From a bacterium (GTDB taxonomy: Bacteria > Babelota > Babeliae > Babelales > JABGSX01), in contig JABGSX010000028.1 in the NCBI GenBank assembly GCA_018647505.1, positions 1 through 32,562 on the forward strand: a DNA stretch of 32,562 nucleotides, read 5' to 3'. The notes below the pieces were generated by a model that saw only the letters and a program-made list of their open reading frames with translations, did not search any database and was not told the origin of the DNA. Positions 17,328 to 25,260 of this stretch are shown here, in pieces. The position numbers and the translations under genes are program-made. Within the stretch, counting starts at the first letter, position 1. Each line of letters starts with the position of its first letter.

Positions 17328-18056
17328 TTATTCACTTGCGATATACATAGCTATTGAGCCTGCAATTGAAGCGTTAAGGCTTTCTGCTTTTCCTGGCATA
17401 GAAAGTGTAATTTTTTTATCACACATCGATAACATTTCATTTGATATTCCATGTGCTTCGTTTCCAATTACAATAAATGAATTTTGAATATTTTCTTTTG
17501 TTGGCTTATCTCCATCTTTTGCAACAAGAGCGCAAATTGAAATGTTATCTTTAAGATTATTTATTTCTTTGTAGTCTGATTTGTATATGTTTACAAGTCC
17601 AATTGTTCCAGCTGTTGATTGAACAACTTTGCTTGACCATTGGTCGGCACCATCTACCAGTATAATGTCTTTTATGTTAAATGCTGCGGCAGATCGAATT
17701 AATGTTCCTAAGTTTCCTGGGTTGGAAATATTTTCGCAAATAATTCCAGATTTTATATTTTTTATTTCTTTTTGTGTTGGAATCTCAAATTGACACACAA
17801 TTCCGCTTGGTGTTTGTGCTTGGCTTATGGCTTTTAGAACGTTCTCTGAGACGATTGTTTTTTGCTCTTCTTTTACTGATATTTCTATTTTGTCTGTGCA
17901 AAAGCAATTTATCAACTCAAGGCCAGCATCTATAAGAGTTGTGCATGCTCTGGTGCCTTCGGCTAAAAATTGATTATTTTCCTTGCGGTATTTTTTGTTG
18001 TGAAGTTTTTTAATCTCTTTTATTAGTGGGTTTGCGGTTGATGTTATTTTATTCAT
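17328..18056 (-). CDS. SpoU/TrmH-family RNA 2'-O-methyltransferase
   Basis: 242 aa with the SPOUT trefoil-knot motifs in order: motif 1 SNPGNLGTLIRSAAAF (111-126), motif 2 VIGNEAHGIS (196-205) and motif 3 SLNASIAGSIAMYIA (226-240). An N-terminal substrate-binding part (IKKLHNKKYRKENNQFLAEG) is like RlmB/TsnR-type enzymes. It would methylate a ribose 2'-OH in rRNA or tRNA using S-adenosylmethionine; the target is not evident. Its start overlaps the tgt stop by 4 bp, so it is the last gene of a three-gene RNA-modification unit. Confidence 0.92.
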   Translation of the reverse strand: MNKITSTANPLIKEIKKLHNKKYRKENNQFLAEGTRACTTLIDAGLELINCFCTDKIEISVKEEQKTIVSENVLKAISQAQTPSGIVCQFEIPTQKEIKNIKSGIICENISNPGNLGTLIRSAAAFNIKDIILVDGADQWSSKVVQSTAGTIGLVNIYKSDYKEINNLKDNISICALVAKDGDKPTKENIQNSFIVIGNEAHGISNEMLSMCDKKITLSMPGKAESLNASIAGSIAMYIASE

Positions 18057-19186
18057 ATTTTGTCCTCTAAAATTTTTTCTCTTAGGTTTTTCATATACTT
18101 AATCATGAAGTGTACATTGTGTATTGTCGCAAGAGTATACGCCGTAAGTTCCTTTGCTTTAAATAGGTGATGTATGTATGCGGCGCTATAGTTTTTGCAT
18201 GTTGAGCATGAGCAATTTGGATCAAGTGGGCCAAAATTATTTTTGTTTTTTATGCTAACAATTTTTTGTGCTCCCTGCGTGGTGAATGCAAGTCCGTGTC
18301 TGGCGCAGCGTGTTGGGTGTGAGCTGTCCATTGTGTCTATTCCAAGTTCAATGCATGGTATAACAGATTTTAAATCCCCAATTCCAAGAAGGTGTATTGG
18401 GCGTTCTGGTTCAAGCTGGGGTGTAACAAATTTAACAAGATCAAAAAGTTGCTCATGATTTTTTCCAAGACTTCCACCTATTGCAAATCCGTCGAATGGT
18501 AAGTTGTTTGCAAATTTGCAACTTTCAGTTCTAAGTTCTCTGTCAAGGCCCCCGTGTATAACTGTATAAATTGCCTGGTTATTTGGATTTTTAAGATGTT
18601 CATCTAATGATCGCTTTTCCCAACGATGAGTTCTTTCAACCGATGCTTTTAATTTTTTTTGATTTACATGATACGGAGGAAGTTCGTCAAACGTGACAAT
18701 AATATCTGCGCCCAAGTCTTTTTGAGCTTTAATTGATGTTTCTGGTGTTAAAACAACTTTGTCCCCATTTATGTAAGACCTAAAGGTAACACCGTCTTCT
18801 GATATTTTTATGACTGTTGAGTCATACTTTTTTTGGCCTTTGCTTTTTAATTCGTCGCAAACACTTCCGTATGCCAGGCTAAAAACTTGAAATCCACCAG
18901 AATCGGTAATGATTGGTTTTGGTCTGTTTATAAATTGGTGGAGTCCTCCAGAATTTTTTACAATCTTTGTTCCTGGTTGAAGCATTAGGTGGTATGTGTT
19001 GCAAAAAATTAAGTCTTGCTCCATCTTATTTAAAACGTTGTTTTCAACCGCTTTTATGGTTCCGTTGGTTCCAACGGCAACAAAGGCTGGGGTTTTAATT
19101 TGACCATGTGGAGTGTTTATTATTCCTGCGCGAGCTTTTGATTTTTTTGATTGGTGAACAATTTCGAATGAAAATTGATTATTCAT
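18053..19186 (-). CDS. tgt: tRNA-guanine transglycosylase, probably queuine-type
   Basis: 377 aa. It exchanges G34 of GUN-anticodon tRNAs for a 7-deazaguanine. Seen here: D95 in DSGGFQVFSLA, nucleophile D287 in DTMDSSHPTR, and zinc ligands C325, C327, C330 and H356. Compared with preQ1-using bacterial enzymes, the D-E-C motif reads D-E-L (L169). G-G-L-A-V-G reads G-G-S-L-G-K, placing Gly at the specificity Val position (G241). Eukaryotic queuine enzymes also have a non-Cys and a Gly at these two places. About 20 extra residues follow FSLA. The gene overlaps the transporter upstream by 8 bp and the methyltransferase downstream by 4 bp. Queuine use is inference. Confidence 0.95.
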   Translation of the reverse strand: MNNQFSFEIVHQSKKSKARAGIINTPHGQIKTPAFVAVGTNGTIKAVENNVLNKMEQDLIFCNTYHLMLQPGTKIVKNSGGLHQFINRPKPIITDSGGFQVFSLAYGSVCDELKSKGQKKYDSTVIKISEDGVTFRSYINGDKVVLTPETSIKAQKDLGADIIVTFDELPPYHVNQKKLKASVERTHRWEKRSLDEHLKNPNNQAIYTVIHGGLDRELRTESCKFANNLPFDGFAIGGSLGKNHEQLFDLVKFVTPQLEPERPIHLLGIGDLKSVIPCIELGIDTMDSSHPTRCARHGLAFTTQGAQKIVSIKNKNNFGPLDPNCSCSTCKNYSAAYIHHLFKAKELTAYTLATIHNVHFMIKYMKNLREKILEDKI

Positions 19187-19859
19187 TTTCTGTAATTTCT
19201 TCCTTTGTTACAACTTTTTTTGCAAACGCAACAATTGGTGTTGAAAAAACAATGACAATAACCTTTATAAAGAAGCTTACAATAATTATGTGAATAATGT
19301 TTCCGGCAATTTTATATAGTCCAAGAAAGCTAAATAGAACGGTGTCGAGCAATTGTGACAAGACAAGAGATCCGTAATTTCTTAAAATAAAAAATCTGTT
19401 TGAAAACCATTGCTTTAACAAGCCAAAAATATAGCAGTCAAAATGTTGGCTAATTAGGTAGCTTATAAATGAAGCGGTTATTATGCGTGGTGCATATTGC
19501 ATAATATGGTTAAATGCTTTTGATGTTGTGTCGTATGAATTTGGAATATATGCGCAATGAAATTGTGTCATACACAGATAAAAAATGGAGCAGATAAAGC
19601 TTATCCATATTGTTTTTTTCGCTATGCTTTTTCCCCAGTATTCTTGTAAAAGATTTAACCCAAGTCCAATTCCAACAGAAAAAATATCAGCGCAGGTAAC
19701 CGAATATCCAAAAAGATCAATTTGTTTTACAACAAACAGGTTGCTCAAAACCGCCATTAGACATATTAAACTTATAACAAGTTCCTTGCGGTAGGCTACG
19801 GCACCAAGCAAAGAAATGCCAATTGCTACAGAATGTAACAAAAATAAAAATGTATTCAT
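19179..19859 (-). CDS. yhhQ: VUT/YhhQ-family queuosine-precursor transporter
   Basis: 226 aa with six or seven hydrophobic segments. The start at 19859 is set by TTGGAGG 8 nt upstream; an earlier in-frame start lacks one. Family features include NLFVVKQIDLFGYSVTCAD, followed by G-x-x-L-N-L-L-Q-E-x-x-G-K-x-x-A-K-K. The family imports 7-deazaguanine precursors or queuine in bacteria that cannot make them. Overlap with tgt by 8 bp strongly supports this role. No preQ0/preQ1 synthesis genes (queC-F, queA) are in the window. It heads the operon yhhQ-tgt-methyltransferase. Confidence 0.9.
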   Translation of the reverse strand: MNTFLFLLHSVAIGISLLGAVAYRKELVISLICLMAVLSNLFVVKQIDLFGYSVTCADIFSVGIGLGLNLLQEYWGKSIAKKTIWISFICSIFYLCMTQFHCAYIPNSYDTTSKAFNHIMQYAPRIITASFISYLISQHFDCYIFGLLKQWFSNRFFILRNYGSLVLSQLLDTVLFSFLGLYKIAGNIIHIIIVSFFIKVIVIVFSTPIVAFAKKVVTKEEITENE

Positions 19860-19992
19860 CCAGAAAACCTCCAAATAAAAGACGTGCAATTACAAATAAT
19901 AATAACATAGGCATAGATTTTTTCTACCTTTTTTGTAAACTTAGCTACCATTGTTGGGGAAGTTTCTTAAAAAATTAAAGCCATTGGTGTGT

Positions 19993-20286
19993 GTGAAAAA
20001 TCTAAAAATTTTTCTGATTATTTGTTCACTTTGTTTTTTTATGATGCATAATATTTTTCCAGCGTCTGTTGGTGACAGGGTTGATCCGCGAATGCAGACT
20101 GTTGCCGAGCTTCAATATGAAATAGCCGCTGCAGAGGCCGCGTCTGTGAAGGCGTTTGAGGAAGATGTTGATGCGGGAGGAGACCTAAACGAGGCATGGA
20201 GATTGCATGGAGAAAGATTTAAGGTTATTAGTCAAAAGAAAAAAGAATTAGAGGCGATGCTTAAGAGGGGACCTGCTAGGGCTTAA
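19993..20286 (+). CDS. Small secreted helical protein, unknown
   Basis: 97 aa if started at the GTG at 19993. That start gives a normal signal peptide (MKNLKIFLIICSLCFF, with cleavage near FPAS). The frame is open from TTG 19951, and neither start has a good Shine-Dalgarno, so the start is uncertain. The mature part is charged and helical (ELQYEIAAAEAASVKAFEED, then LNEAWRLHGERF). It may be a distant relative of the next gene, which has ELNEA in a similar place. It opens a run of secreted-protein genes. No family recognised. Confidence 0.7.
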   Translation: MKNLKIFLIICSLCFFMMHNIFPASVGDRVDPRMQTVAELQYEIAAAEAASVKAFEEDVDAGGDLNEAWRLHGERFKVISQKKKELEAMLKRGPARA

Positions 20287-20337
20287 AAATAAACTTTATT
20301 ATGTTGTTAAATTATTAATTTTTTGTAGGAGGTATTC

Positions 20338-20649
20338 ATGAAAAAAATATTATTTTTTGTCTTTTGTGGTTATTTGGCTTTTTTTAATGCTTGTTCTTTT
20401 TGTTCAGATGGTTCGGGAAAAACATTGGAGGAAAGTATAAAAGAGATTGGATCGCAAATAGCTTCAATGTGTTTAACTGCAAACACACAAAAAGAATTAA
20501 ATGAGGCAGCTGGAATGGAGCTTACAGAGGTTGCTCTTAGATATAATATGGCAATGGAAATAGTGGACGGCCTTGTTGAGAGAAGAAACAAATTATTATT
20601 TGCTATTGGAGGAAGAAAAGCTGTTGTAAGAGGCGCCTTGTATGAATAA
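20338..20649 (+). CDS. Small secreted helical protein, unknown
   Basis: 103 aa with TAGGAGG upstream. The signal peptide (MKKILFFVFCGYLAFFNACS) is followed by a mature alpha-helical domain: LEESIKEIGSQIASM, ELNEAAGMELTEVALRY, VDGLVERRNKLL. The gene overlaps the next by 8 bp, implying coupled translation and one operon with 20642. No family recognised. Confidence 0.78.
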   Translation: MKKILFFVFCGYLAFFNACSFCSDGSGKTLEESIKEIGSQIASMCLTANTQKELNEAAGMELTEVALRYNMAMEIVDGLVERRNKLLFAIGGRKAVVRGALYE

Positions 20650-21043
20650 AAAGTTAATACTTTTTATTGTTTTTGGGTTGATCGCTTTTAACGGTAAAGT
20701 TTTTTGTGCAGAGGCGGCCGCAGCAAAAGCTTTAAAAGAGTTTAAGGTTGATGGCATGGATTATGGTATTGGTGATACTGTTGACGAGGGAGATTTTGGA
20801 CGAATTGTTGAACAATTTAATCTTCAACCCACAAGACTATTTTGTCAGGATAATATTATTACAGAAAATCTTTTAGAACAATATGAAAAAGAAGCTTTTG
20901 TTGTAGTTTCGGATGATACATCTTTAATATTTTATTGCACATTGGATGGGGCTGCTAGGGCATTCAACGCTGTTTGGGGAAAAGGAGTTCGCTTTCACCC
21001 TGGGCAAAATTTTGGGCGTGTGTTTAGAAAGAAGCGAAAATAA
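20642..21043 (+). CDS. Small secreted protein with probable shared alpha/beta module
   Basis: 133 aa. The signal peptide (MNKKLILFIVFGLIAFNGKVFCA) is followed by an Ala-rich stretch. A pattern shared by neighbours follows: FKVDGMDYGIGDTV, a helix FGRIVEQFNLQPTRL, an insertion, then AFVVVSDDTSLIFYCTLDGAARAF. The last part lines up with MVQV...YTYWFENRRTL of the 29342 gene, with Y-C-T in place of Y-W-F. It is a diverged member. The C-terminus is basic (FGRVFRKKRK). Function unknown. Confidence 0.78.
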   Translation: MNKKLILFIVFGLIAFNGKVFCAEAAAAKALKEFKVDGMDYGIGDTVDEGDFGRIVEQFNLQPTRLFCQDNIITENLLEQYEKEAFVVVSDDTSLIFYCTLDGAARAFNAVWGKGVRFHPGQNFGRVFRKKRK

Positions 21044-21074
21044 TTTTATAATTTTTATTTAGGATGATGGTTTT

Positions 21075-21464
21075 GTGATTATAAAATATAAAGACATTAT
21101 AATTGGTTTTGTTTTTGTCTTTTGTTTGTTTTGCTCGCTTGAGTTGTTTTGTCCTAAAGATCGAAAATTTATTCCAAAAGGAAGTGTCTGGGTCGCTTGT
21201 GGTGATGGCGTTTTATACAACTGCAAAAATTATGACGCTGGAGATGTGATAGATTGTTTTGAGATTGATGATGAAATGGGCTTAACAAAGGGTTGTTTAA
21301 TTCAATTGCCGTTGAATGATTATTCGGGGCGTGTTGCGGAAAAATGTGAAGAAATTGCGTATGTTAAGCGCGTTTGCTTTTTATCTGTAGAAAGTTTTGT
21401 TGAATATTGGTTTTCTCCTGAAAAAGCCGCGGAAACCCAGTGTTTTATAAGTCAATTTATCTAG
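21075..21464 (+). CDS. Small secreted Cys-rich protein, possible member of the module family
   Basis: 129 aa from a GTG at 21075 with TAGGATGAT upstream. The signal peptide (IIKYKDIIIGFVFVFCLFCS) is followed by a mature part with six or more cysteines (VACGDGVLYNCKNYDAGDVI, KGCLIQL). It ends with FVEYWFSPEKAAETQCF. Y-W-F and the G-D-x-x-I pattern resemble the neighbours, but the helix motif is weak and placed differently, so membership is tentative. Paired cysteines suggest disulfides after export. Confidence 0.72.
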   Translation: MIIKYKDIIIGFVFVFCLFCSLELFCPKDRKFIPKGSVWVACGDGVLYNCKNYDAGDVIDCFEIDDEMGLTKGCLIQLPLNDYSGRVAEKCEEIAYVKRVCFLSVESFVEYWFSPEKAAETQCFISQFI

Positions 21465-21603
21465 TAAACTATAGACTTTTATATTATAAAAATTGTAATA
21501 TAAAAATATGCTTATGTGATAATTGAGTTTTTATAAGAGGAGTAAAAAGAAGGAATTAGTAAAGAGTATTAATAGTTTTGTTTTTTTTAAAAGGAGACCT
21601 GAT

Positions 21604-22512
21604 ATGAAGTATAAAGGTTTAATTTTCGCAATTTTGTTATCCAGTTCTTTTGTTATGTTAAAGTCAGAAGTCGTTACTATAGGAACAGCACCACCTCCAG
21701 GTCAAGGGCAATTACCACCTCTAACTAAGCTAGGTCAAATGACCAGTTTTATTTCAGAAAGCATTATGACTCCTGAAGAAGCTTTAGATAAAGCAAGGTC
21801 TGTTGTTAAGGGATTTCGCAAAATGGCTGCAAGCAACAGTTTAATTCTTCAAAAGTATCATAGCCAAGCGAAGCTAGTTCTTAATGTTTTAAAAGCATAT
21901 ATTCCTATTTTAAGACTTAAGTCTTCTAGCGATATTTTAAAACAAAACTTAATTATGTTACAGAATGCTTCTGCAAGTGGTGTTCGTATTACATTAAACT
22001 ATATTAAAAACATTTTACTTAAGATGCAGGCAAGTAAAGACCCAGTAGTTAAAAGGTTTTTATTGCGTTCTGGTTTGAATAGTTTGATTGCGCCTCCTGC
22101 AATTGCGCCTCCTGCAATTGCGTCTCCTGCATATACTTACACGGCAAACAAGAATTTTACAATTGGTAAGACTAAGTACAAAAAAGATGTTGTAATTCCA
22201 AATGTTATAGCACAAAAACTTACTAAAAAACATTATACCGTATCTATGAGTTGTGGCACATTCAGTCCAACTTATATACCAATGGAGTGTGGAGATAATA
22301 AAATTACTAAAGATGCTTATATTGTTCATGTACCACCGACAGGTATTATGGGTGGCTCTACCACATATTATTTTGCAAAAGGATACAGCAAATTGTCTGG
22401 TAATAATATTTATGGAAAACCTATTCCAAAGCCAGTAGCCTATCATCAGCCTGTAGATACATCAAAGCCAGCGTCGTTAGGTGCTTCAGAGTCAGTAGTT
22501 GTTCCACAATAA
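21604..22512 (+). CDS. Secreted protein: helical N-terminal domain, Pro/Ala linker, C-terminal shared module
   Basis: 302 aa from ATG 21604, fixed by AAAGGAGA; the frame is open further up without support. Residues 1-21 are a signal peptide. A Pro-rich stretch (APPPGQGQLPPL) follows, then about 110 residues of helices (PEEALDKARSVVKGFRKMA). A linker of three I-A-P/S-P-A repeats is at about 162-176. The C-terminal part reads FTIGKTKYKKDVVIPNVIAQ, then KLTKKHYTVSMSC, then AYIVHVPPTGIMGGS and TTYYFAKGYSKL. This matches the strand-helix-strand-YWF layout of the small secreted neighbours, so it looks like a fusion. A terminator follows. Function unknown. Confidence 0.8.
   Translation: MKYKGLIFAILLSSSFVMLKSEVVTIGTAPPPGQGQLPPLTKLGQMTSFISESIMTPEEALDKARSVVKGFRKMAASNSLILQKYHSQAKLVLNVLKAYIPILRLKSSSDILKQNLIMLQNASASGVRITLNYIKNILLKMQASKDPVVKRFLLRSGLNSLIAPPAIAPPAIASPAYTYTANKNFTIGKTKYKKDVVIPNVIAQKLTKKHYTVSMSCGTFSPTYIPMECGDNKITKDAYIVHVPPTGIMGGSTTYYFAKGYSKLSGNNIYGKPIPKPVAYHQPVDTSKPASLGASESVVVPQ
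22087..22131 (+). repeat. Three 15-bp in-frame repeats encoding an Ile-Ala-Pro/Ser-Pro-Ala linker
   Basis: attgcgcctcctgca occurs at 22087-22101 and 22102-22116; the copy at 22117-22131 has one base changed (Pro to Ser). It forms the hinge between the helical domain and the C-terminal module. It is a likely site of copy-number variation. Confidence 0.85.
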
Positions 22513-22548
22513 GGTTCCACATAACTAAATAATTATATAAGTTTTGTT

Positions 22549-22577
22549 AAGGCCGCAACATTGCGGCCTTTTTTTTT
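22549..22577 (+). terminator. Rho-independent terminator
   Basis: Stem AAGGCCGCAA/TTGCGGCCTT with a 2-nt loop, then a T run to about 22577. It ends the transcript carrying the 302-aa secreted protein. Confidence 0.9.
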
Positions 22578-22638
22578 GCAAAAAGATTAATTTACTGGCA
22601 TTATTTTCCCTAAAGTAAAATATTTTAAGGAAAAAAAT

Positions 22639-23115
22639 ATGAAAAAAGCATTCTTCTTTTTGGCATTTTTATTTTTTGCAAATTCCATTGTTCCAGAAGA
22701 CGTTATAAGCTTGTCTATAGCAAGTGAGTATGACCCGTATTTTAAAGGTGTAGACCTTTTTAAACGAGGTGCTTTGGGTGGAGTTACACTAAGCTTTTCT
22801 GCTATAGAAGAAGTTGCAATTAAAGCCGGTCTTAAAAGAGTTGATATTTATGGAGAAATAAAGGAGCCACAACAAGCAGGGTTTGAAGATTTTTTATTTT
22901 TGTGTGCTACTACGGCACCAATTACAGTCGGTTGGAGTTCTGTGACAGTTCGCAAATCGCTTACGTATTTTGTAAAAAGGGAAGACTTAGGTCTTTTAAA
23001 ATCATCCGCTTCGGAGTTTGGTAAGGGTTTGGTTTTAAAATTTAAGGCTGAAGGCGATGGTGATGATAAAACAGCAGGGGTTTATGATAGGTTTTGTCTT
23101 TACAGTGGGGTTTGA
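22639..23115 (+). CDS. Small secreted protein with shared alpha/beta module
   Basis: 158 aa with TAAGGAAA upstream. The signal peptide (MKKAFFFLAFLFFANSIVPE) is followed by FKGVDLFKRGALGGV, then the helix AIEEVAIKAGLKRVDIYGEI, an insertion of about 30 residues, and VTVRKSLTYFVKREDLGLL. The A-x-x-I-A-x-x-x-G-L-K-R-V helix is shared almost exactly with the next gene, so the two are close paralogs. Function unknown. Confidence 0.8.
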   Translation: MKKAFFFLAFLFFANSIVPEDVISLSIASEYDPYFKGVDLFKRGALGGVTLSFSAIEEVAIKAGLKRVDIYGEIKEPQQAGFEDFLFLCATTAPITVGWSSVTVRKSLTYFVKREDLGLLKSSASEFGKGLVLKFKAEGDGDDKTAGVYDRFCLYSGV

Positions 23116-23178
23116 CAAATTAAAGCTTCTTCTATTTTTTGTTTTTAGTTTTTTTTTATAATCGAAGGATTTTTTTTA

Positions 23179-23601
23179 ATGAATAAAAAGTTTATATGTT
23201 TACTTTTTTTGTTAACGGGATGTTTTTTTGTTGCTAGTGCTATGGATGTAAGTTGTGGGCTTTGCGTTGTGCATATTCCTGTTAGTTATGGTGAAAAGAC
23301 GTTAGCGATTGGCTCAAGAGTTTTATTTAAAACGGCAGAGGCGATAGCTGAAGAAAATGGTCTTAAAAGAGTGGCATTTTGTCCGGGACTTGAGACATTT
23401 TTAATTGATAAGGGGTATCGCATGGCGGCGGCGGAGCTTTGTCGGCTAAGAAAACTTTGTGAGTCTGAGCCTACAATGGTTATGCCTGTTTTAAGTCAAA
23501 GAGGTCTTTGTAGTTGTGTTTATTATGTTGATGACGTAGATGCGGATTATTTTTTGGAGGAACAGGGTAAGCTTATTCCTAAAGATCTTTTTCAACAATA
23601 A
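23179..23601 (+). CDS. Small secreted protein or lipoprotein with shared module
   Basis: 140 aa. The N-terminus holds a lipobox-like L-L-T-G-C (C15); cleavage after FFVASA is the alternative. The mature part reads VVHIPVSYGEKTLAIGS, a helix AEAIAEENGLKRVAF, a Cys-containing insertion, and MVMPVLSQRGLCSCVYYVDD. The helix is nearly the same as in 22639. Six or more cysteines suggest disulfides. The Shine-Dalgarno is a distant CGAAGG. A 600-bp repeat region follows. Function unknown. Confidence 0.78.
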   Translation: MNKKFICLLFLLTGCFFVASAMDVSCGLCVVHIPVSYGEKTLAIGSRVLFKTAEAIAEENGLKRVAFCPGLETFLIDKGYRMAAAELCRLRKLCESEPTMVMPVLSQRGLCSCVYYVDDVDADYFLEEQGKLIPKDLFQQ

Positions 23602-23652
23602 TTTTTTTAAAATCCTATTAGATTGATGTATGTTTTGTTTAGGGCTGACTTC

Positions 23653-24128
23653 GTTTGCACAGGGTTATCCAGTGGTGTATTGAATGGGTTGTCTTTGAAT
23701 GGTGCAAATGAACATTATTTTGTGTTCGTATACGTCCCGTTCGACTCGGCATTATGCCTCGCTCAGGGCATTCGGACATTATTATGCTCATTTTGCTCAG
23801 TACGAACGGATAAAAACAAGCTGGATTTTGAATTTTAAGTGTCTACAAAAAGGTTGCAGGGTCATGGCACTCTGTATAAGGTTAAAAACTGTTCGCACAG
23901 GGTAATCCAAGGGCGCATCGCATGGGTGTTTTTGGACGGTGCAAATGAACTTTATTTTGTGTTCGTATACGTCCCGTTCGACTCGGCATTACGCCTCGCT
24001 CAGGGCTATCGGGCATTCGCGTTGCTCATTTCGCTCAGTACGAACGGATAAAATCAAGCTATATTTTGAATTTTAAGTGTCTACAAAAAGGTTGCAGGGT
24101 CATCGCACCCTGTATAAGATTAAAACCC
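23653..24128. repeat. Two tandem copies of a 238-bp repeat (a third begins at 24129)
   Basis: Copies start at gtttgcac (23653) and gttcgcac (23891), with the same 8-mer again at 24129: a steady 238-bp period. Shared blocks include ggtgcaaatgaac, ttgtgttcgtatacgtcccg, ttcgactcggcatta, and tgtctacaaaaaggttgcag. Each copy contains inverted arms CCGTTCG/CGAACGG (23737-23743 with 23803-23809 in the first). Open frames across it are short and not conserved between copies, so I see no gene in 23602-24203. Related sequence occurs near 1867-2051. Confidence 0.85.
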
Positions 24129-24175
24129 GTTCGCACTGAGTGAGGCCGTAGGTCGAATCGAATGTGAGCGAACGG
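24127..24175. repeat. Dispersed hairpin repeat, near-copy of 1867-1917
   Basis: Arms CCGTTCGC (24127-24134) and GCGAACGG (24168-24175) enclose a conserved centre (ggccgtaggtcgaatcgaat). The same centre occurs at about 1883-1902, more than 22 kb away. It ends the tandem array and lies next to the murB-like gene end. Confidence 0.8.
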
Positions 24176-24203
24176 ATAGTAGCGTATATACGAGCGGGAA
24201 AAT

Positions 24204-25193
24204 TTATTTTATTAATGGATATTTTTTAAAGCCAACAAGTTTACATTCAGGTTGTGGGATAAGCCCGAACTTTTTGTAACACATTTTTTGAATTTCTATT
24301 GCCAGATCAATTATATTATTTGTATTTGTTCCTATTTTTGTTGCTAACATGTTTGGGTGTTTGTGTGAGACATGTGCCCCACAAATGTTTAGGTTGCCAG
24401 CAATACAAAGCTTTGAAAGATAATAAATAACATTAGTTGTTTTATTATTTGTAAGCTCTACCTCTTTTTTTGTAAAATTGCGAAAGAAAAAACCACAGGT
24501 TCTTTTTGTTGGGTATCTTGATTTTCTTTGTCGAATAATTTCATCATGTCTGCCTTTGGCGTAGGCACATTCTAATTTTGTTCCTGGTTTTAATTTAAAT
24601 GTTGTGTCCAATAAGATATGGTTTTCGTTTTTTAGCTTTGATGTGTTGTATCCAAAATTGAACCATTTTTGCTCAACATTGATAATTTTATTTGTTGATT
24701 TTTCAAGGATTTTTGAACATGCAACATAGTCTCCAATATTTTTTGAAAAGTATTTTATGTTGTTGCAAAGCGCGCCACCAACAGAGGCCGGTATATATGC
24801 AAATTCTTCAAGGCCAATAATACTGTTTTTCATACAATATTCTATAAGTTCAAAAATTGTTGCTCCTGCCTGCGCGTTTACCAGAACATACGATTCATAA
24901 AAAATGTGGGAGATTCTTTTCATTTTAGGTGTAATTACTATTCCATCAAAACCATCATCGCTAATTAGTACATGTGCTCCTTGCCCAAGAATAAAAACTT
25001 CTAGATTATTTTTATTGGCAAAATTTAAGGCAAGCTTTATGTCTGTTGTTGTTTGTGGTTCGCAATAAAATTTTGCAGAGCCACCTGTTTTGAACCAGTT
25101 TTTTTCTGCAAGAGGAATGTTTTTAAAAATTTCTAAGGTTTTTGTTTGAATGGATAATAAAATACAAAGTATTAGTAATATATATTTTTTCAT
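24204..25193 (-). CDS. MurB-like protein with signal peptide and altered active site
   Basis: 329 aa. MurB reduces UDP-GlcNAc-enolpyruvate to UDP-MurNAc using FAD and NADPH. The FAD part is recognisable (NWFKTGGSAKFYCEP, FILGQGAHVLISDDGFDG). So are the PAxxGGA loop and a C-terminal P-E-C-K-L-V-G Glu. However, Ser of the C/A-G-S-x-F-K-N motif is Phe (F235 in CGFFFRNF), and Arg of F-G-Y-R-x-S is Asn (N183). The only plausible start adds a signal peptide (MKKYILLILCILLSI), unexpected for a cytosolic enzyme. The second copy at 27218 lacks it. It is probably a non-catalytic, possibly exported paralog; whether FAD still binds is unknown. It is not labelled murB for this reason. Confidence 0.85.
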   Translation of the reverse strand: MKKYILLILCILLSIQTKTLEIFKNIPLAEKNWFKTGGSAKFYCEPQTTTDIKLALNFANKNNLEVFILGQGAHVLISDDGFDGIVITPKMKRISHIFYESYVLVNAQAGATIFELIEYCMKNSIIGLEEFAYIPASVGGALCNNIKYFSKNIGDYVACSKILEKSTNKIINVEQKWFNFGYNTSKLKNENHILLDTTFKLKPGTKLECAYAKGRHDEIIRQRKSRYPTKRTCGFFFRNFTKKEVELTNNKTTNVIYYLSKLCIAGNLNICGAHVSHKHPNMLATKIGTNTNNIIDLAIEIQKMCYKKFGLIPQPECKLVGFKKYPLIK

Positions 25194-25260
25194 GGTTTAA
25201 TCCAAAGCGGTTTCTTTTCAGTAAACATTTGTGAGATTAGTAGGTGCAATAGTTTTATGC

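Noticed and set aside
21523-21603. N-terminal extension of the 302-aa secreted protein
   Set aside because: The extension is basic, lacks a ribosome-binding site, and would bury the signal peptide that starts at 21604 after AAAGGAGA.
23623-24051. Several short plus-strand ORFs of about 70 codons
   Set aside because: They are by-products of the 238-bp tandem repeat; different frames open in each copy and none has a ribosome-binding site or signal peptide like the neighbours.
23602-24203. CRISPR array
   Set aside because: The repeat unit is 238 bp with no short repeat-spacer structure and no cas genes are in the window.
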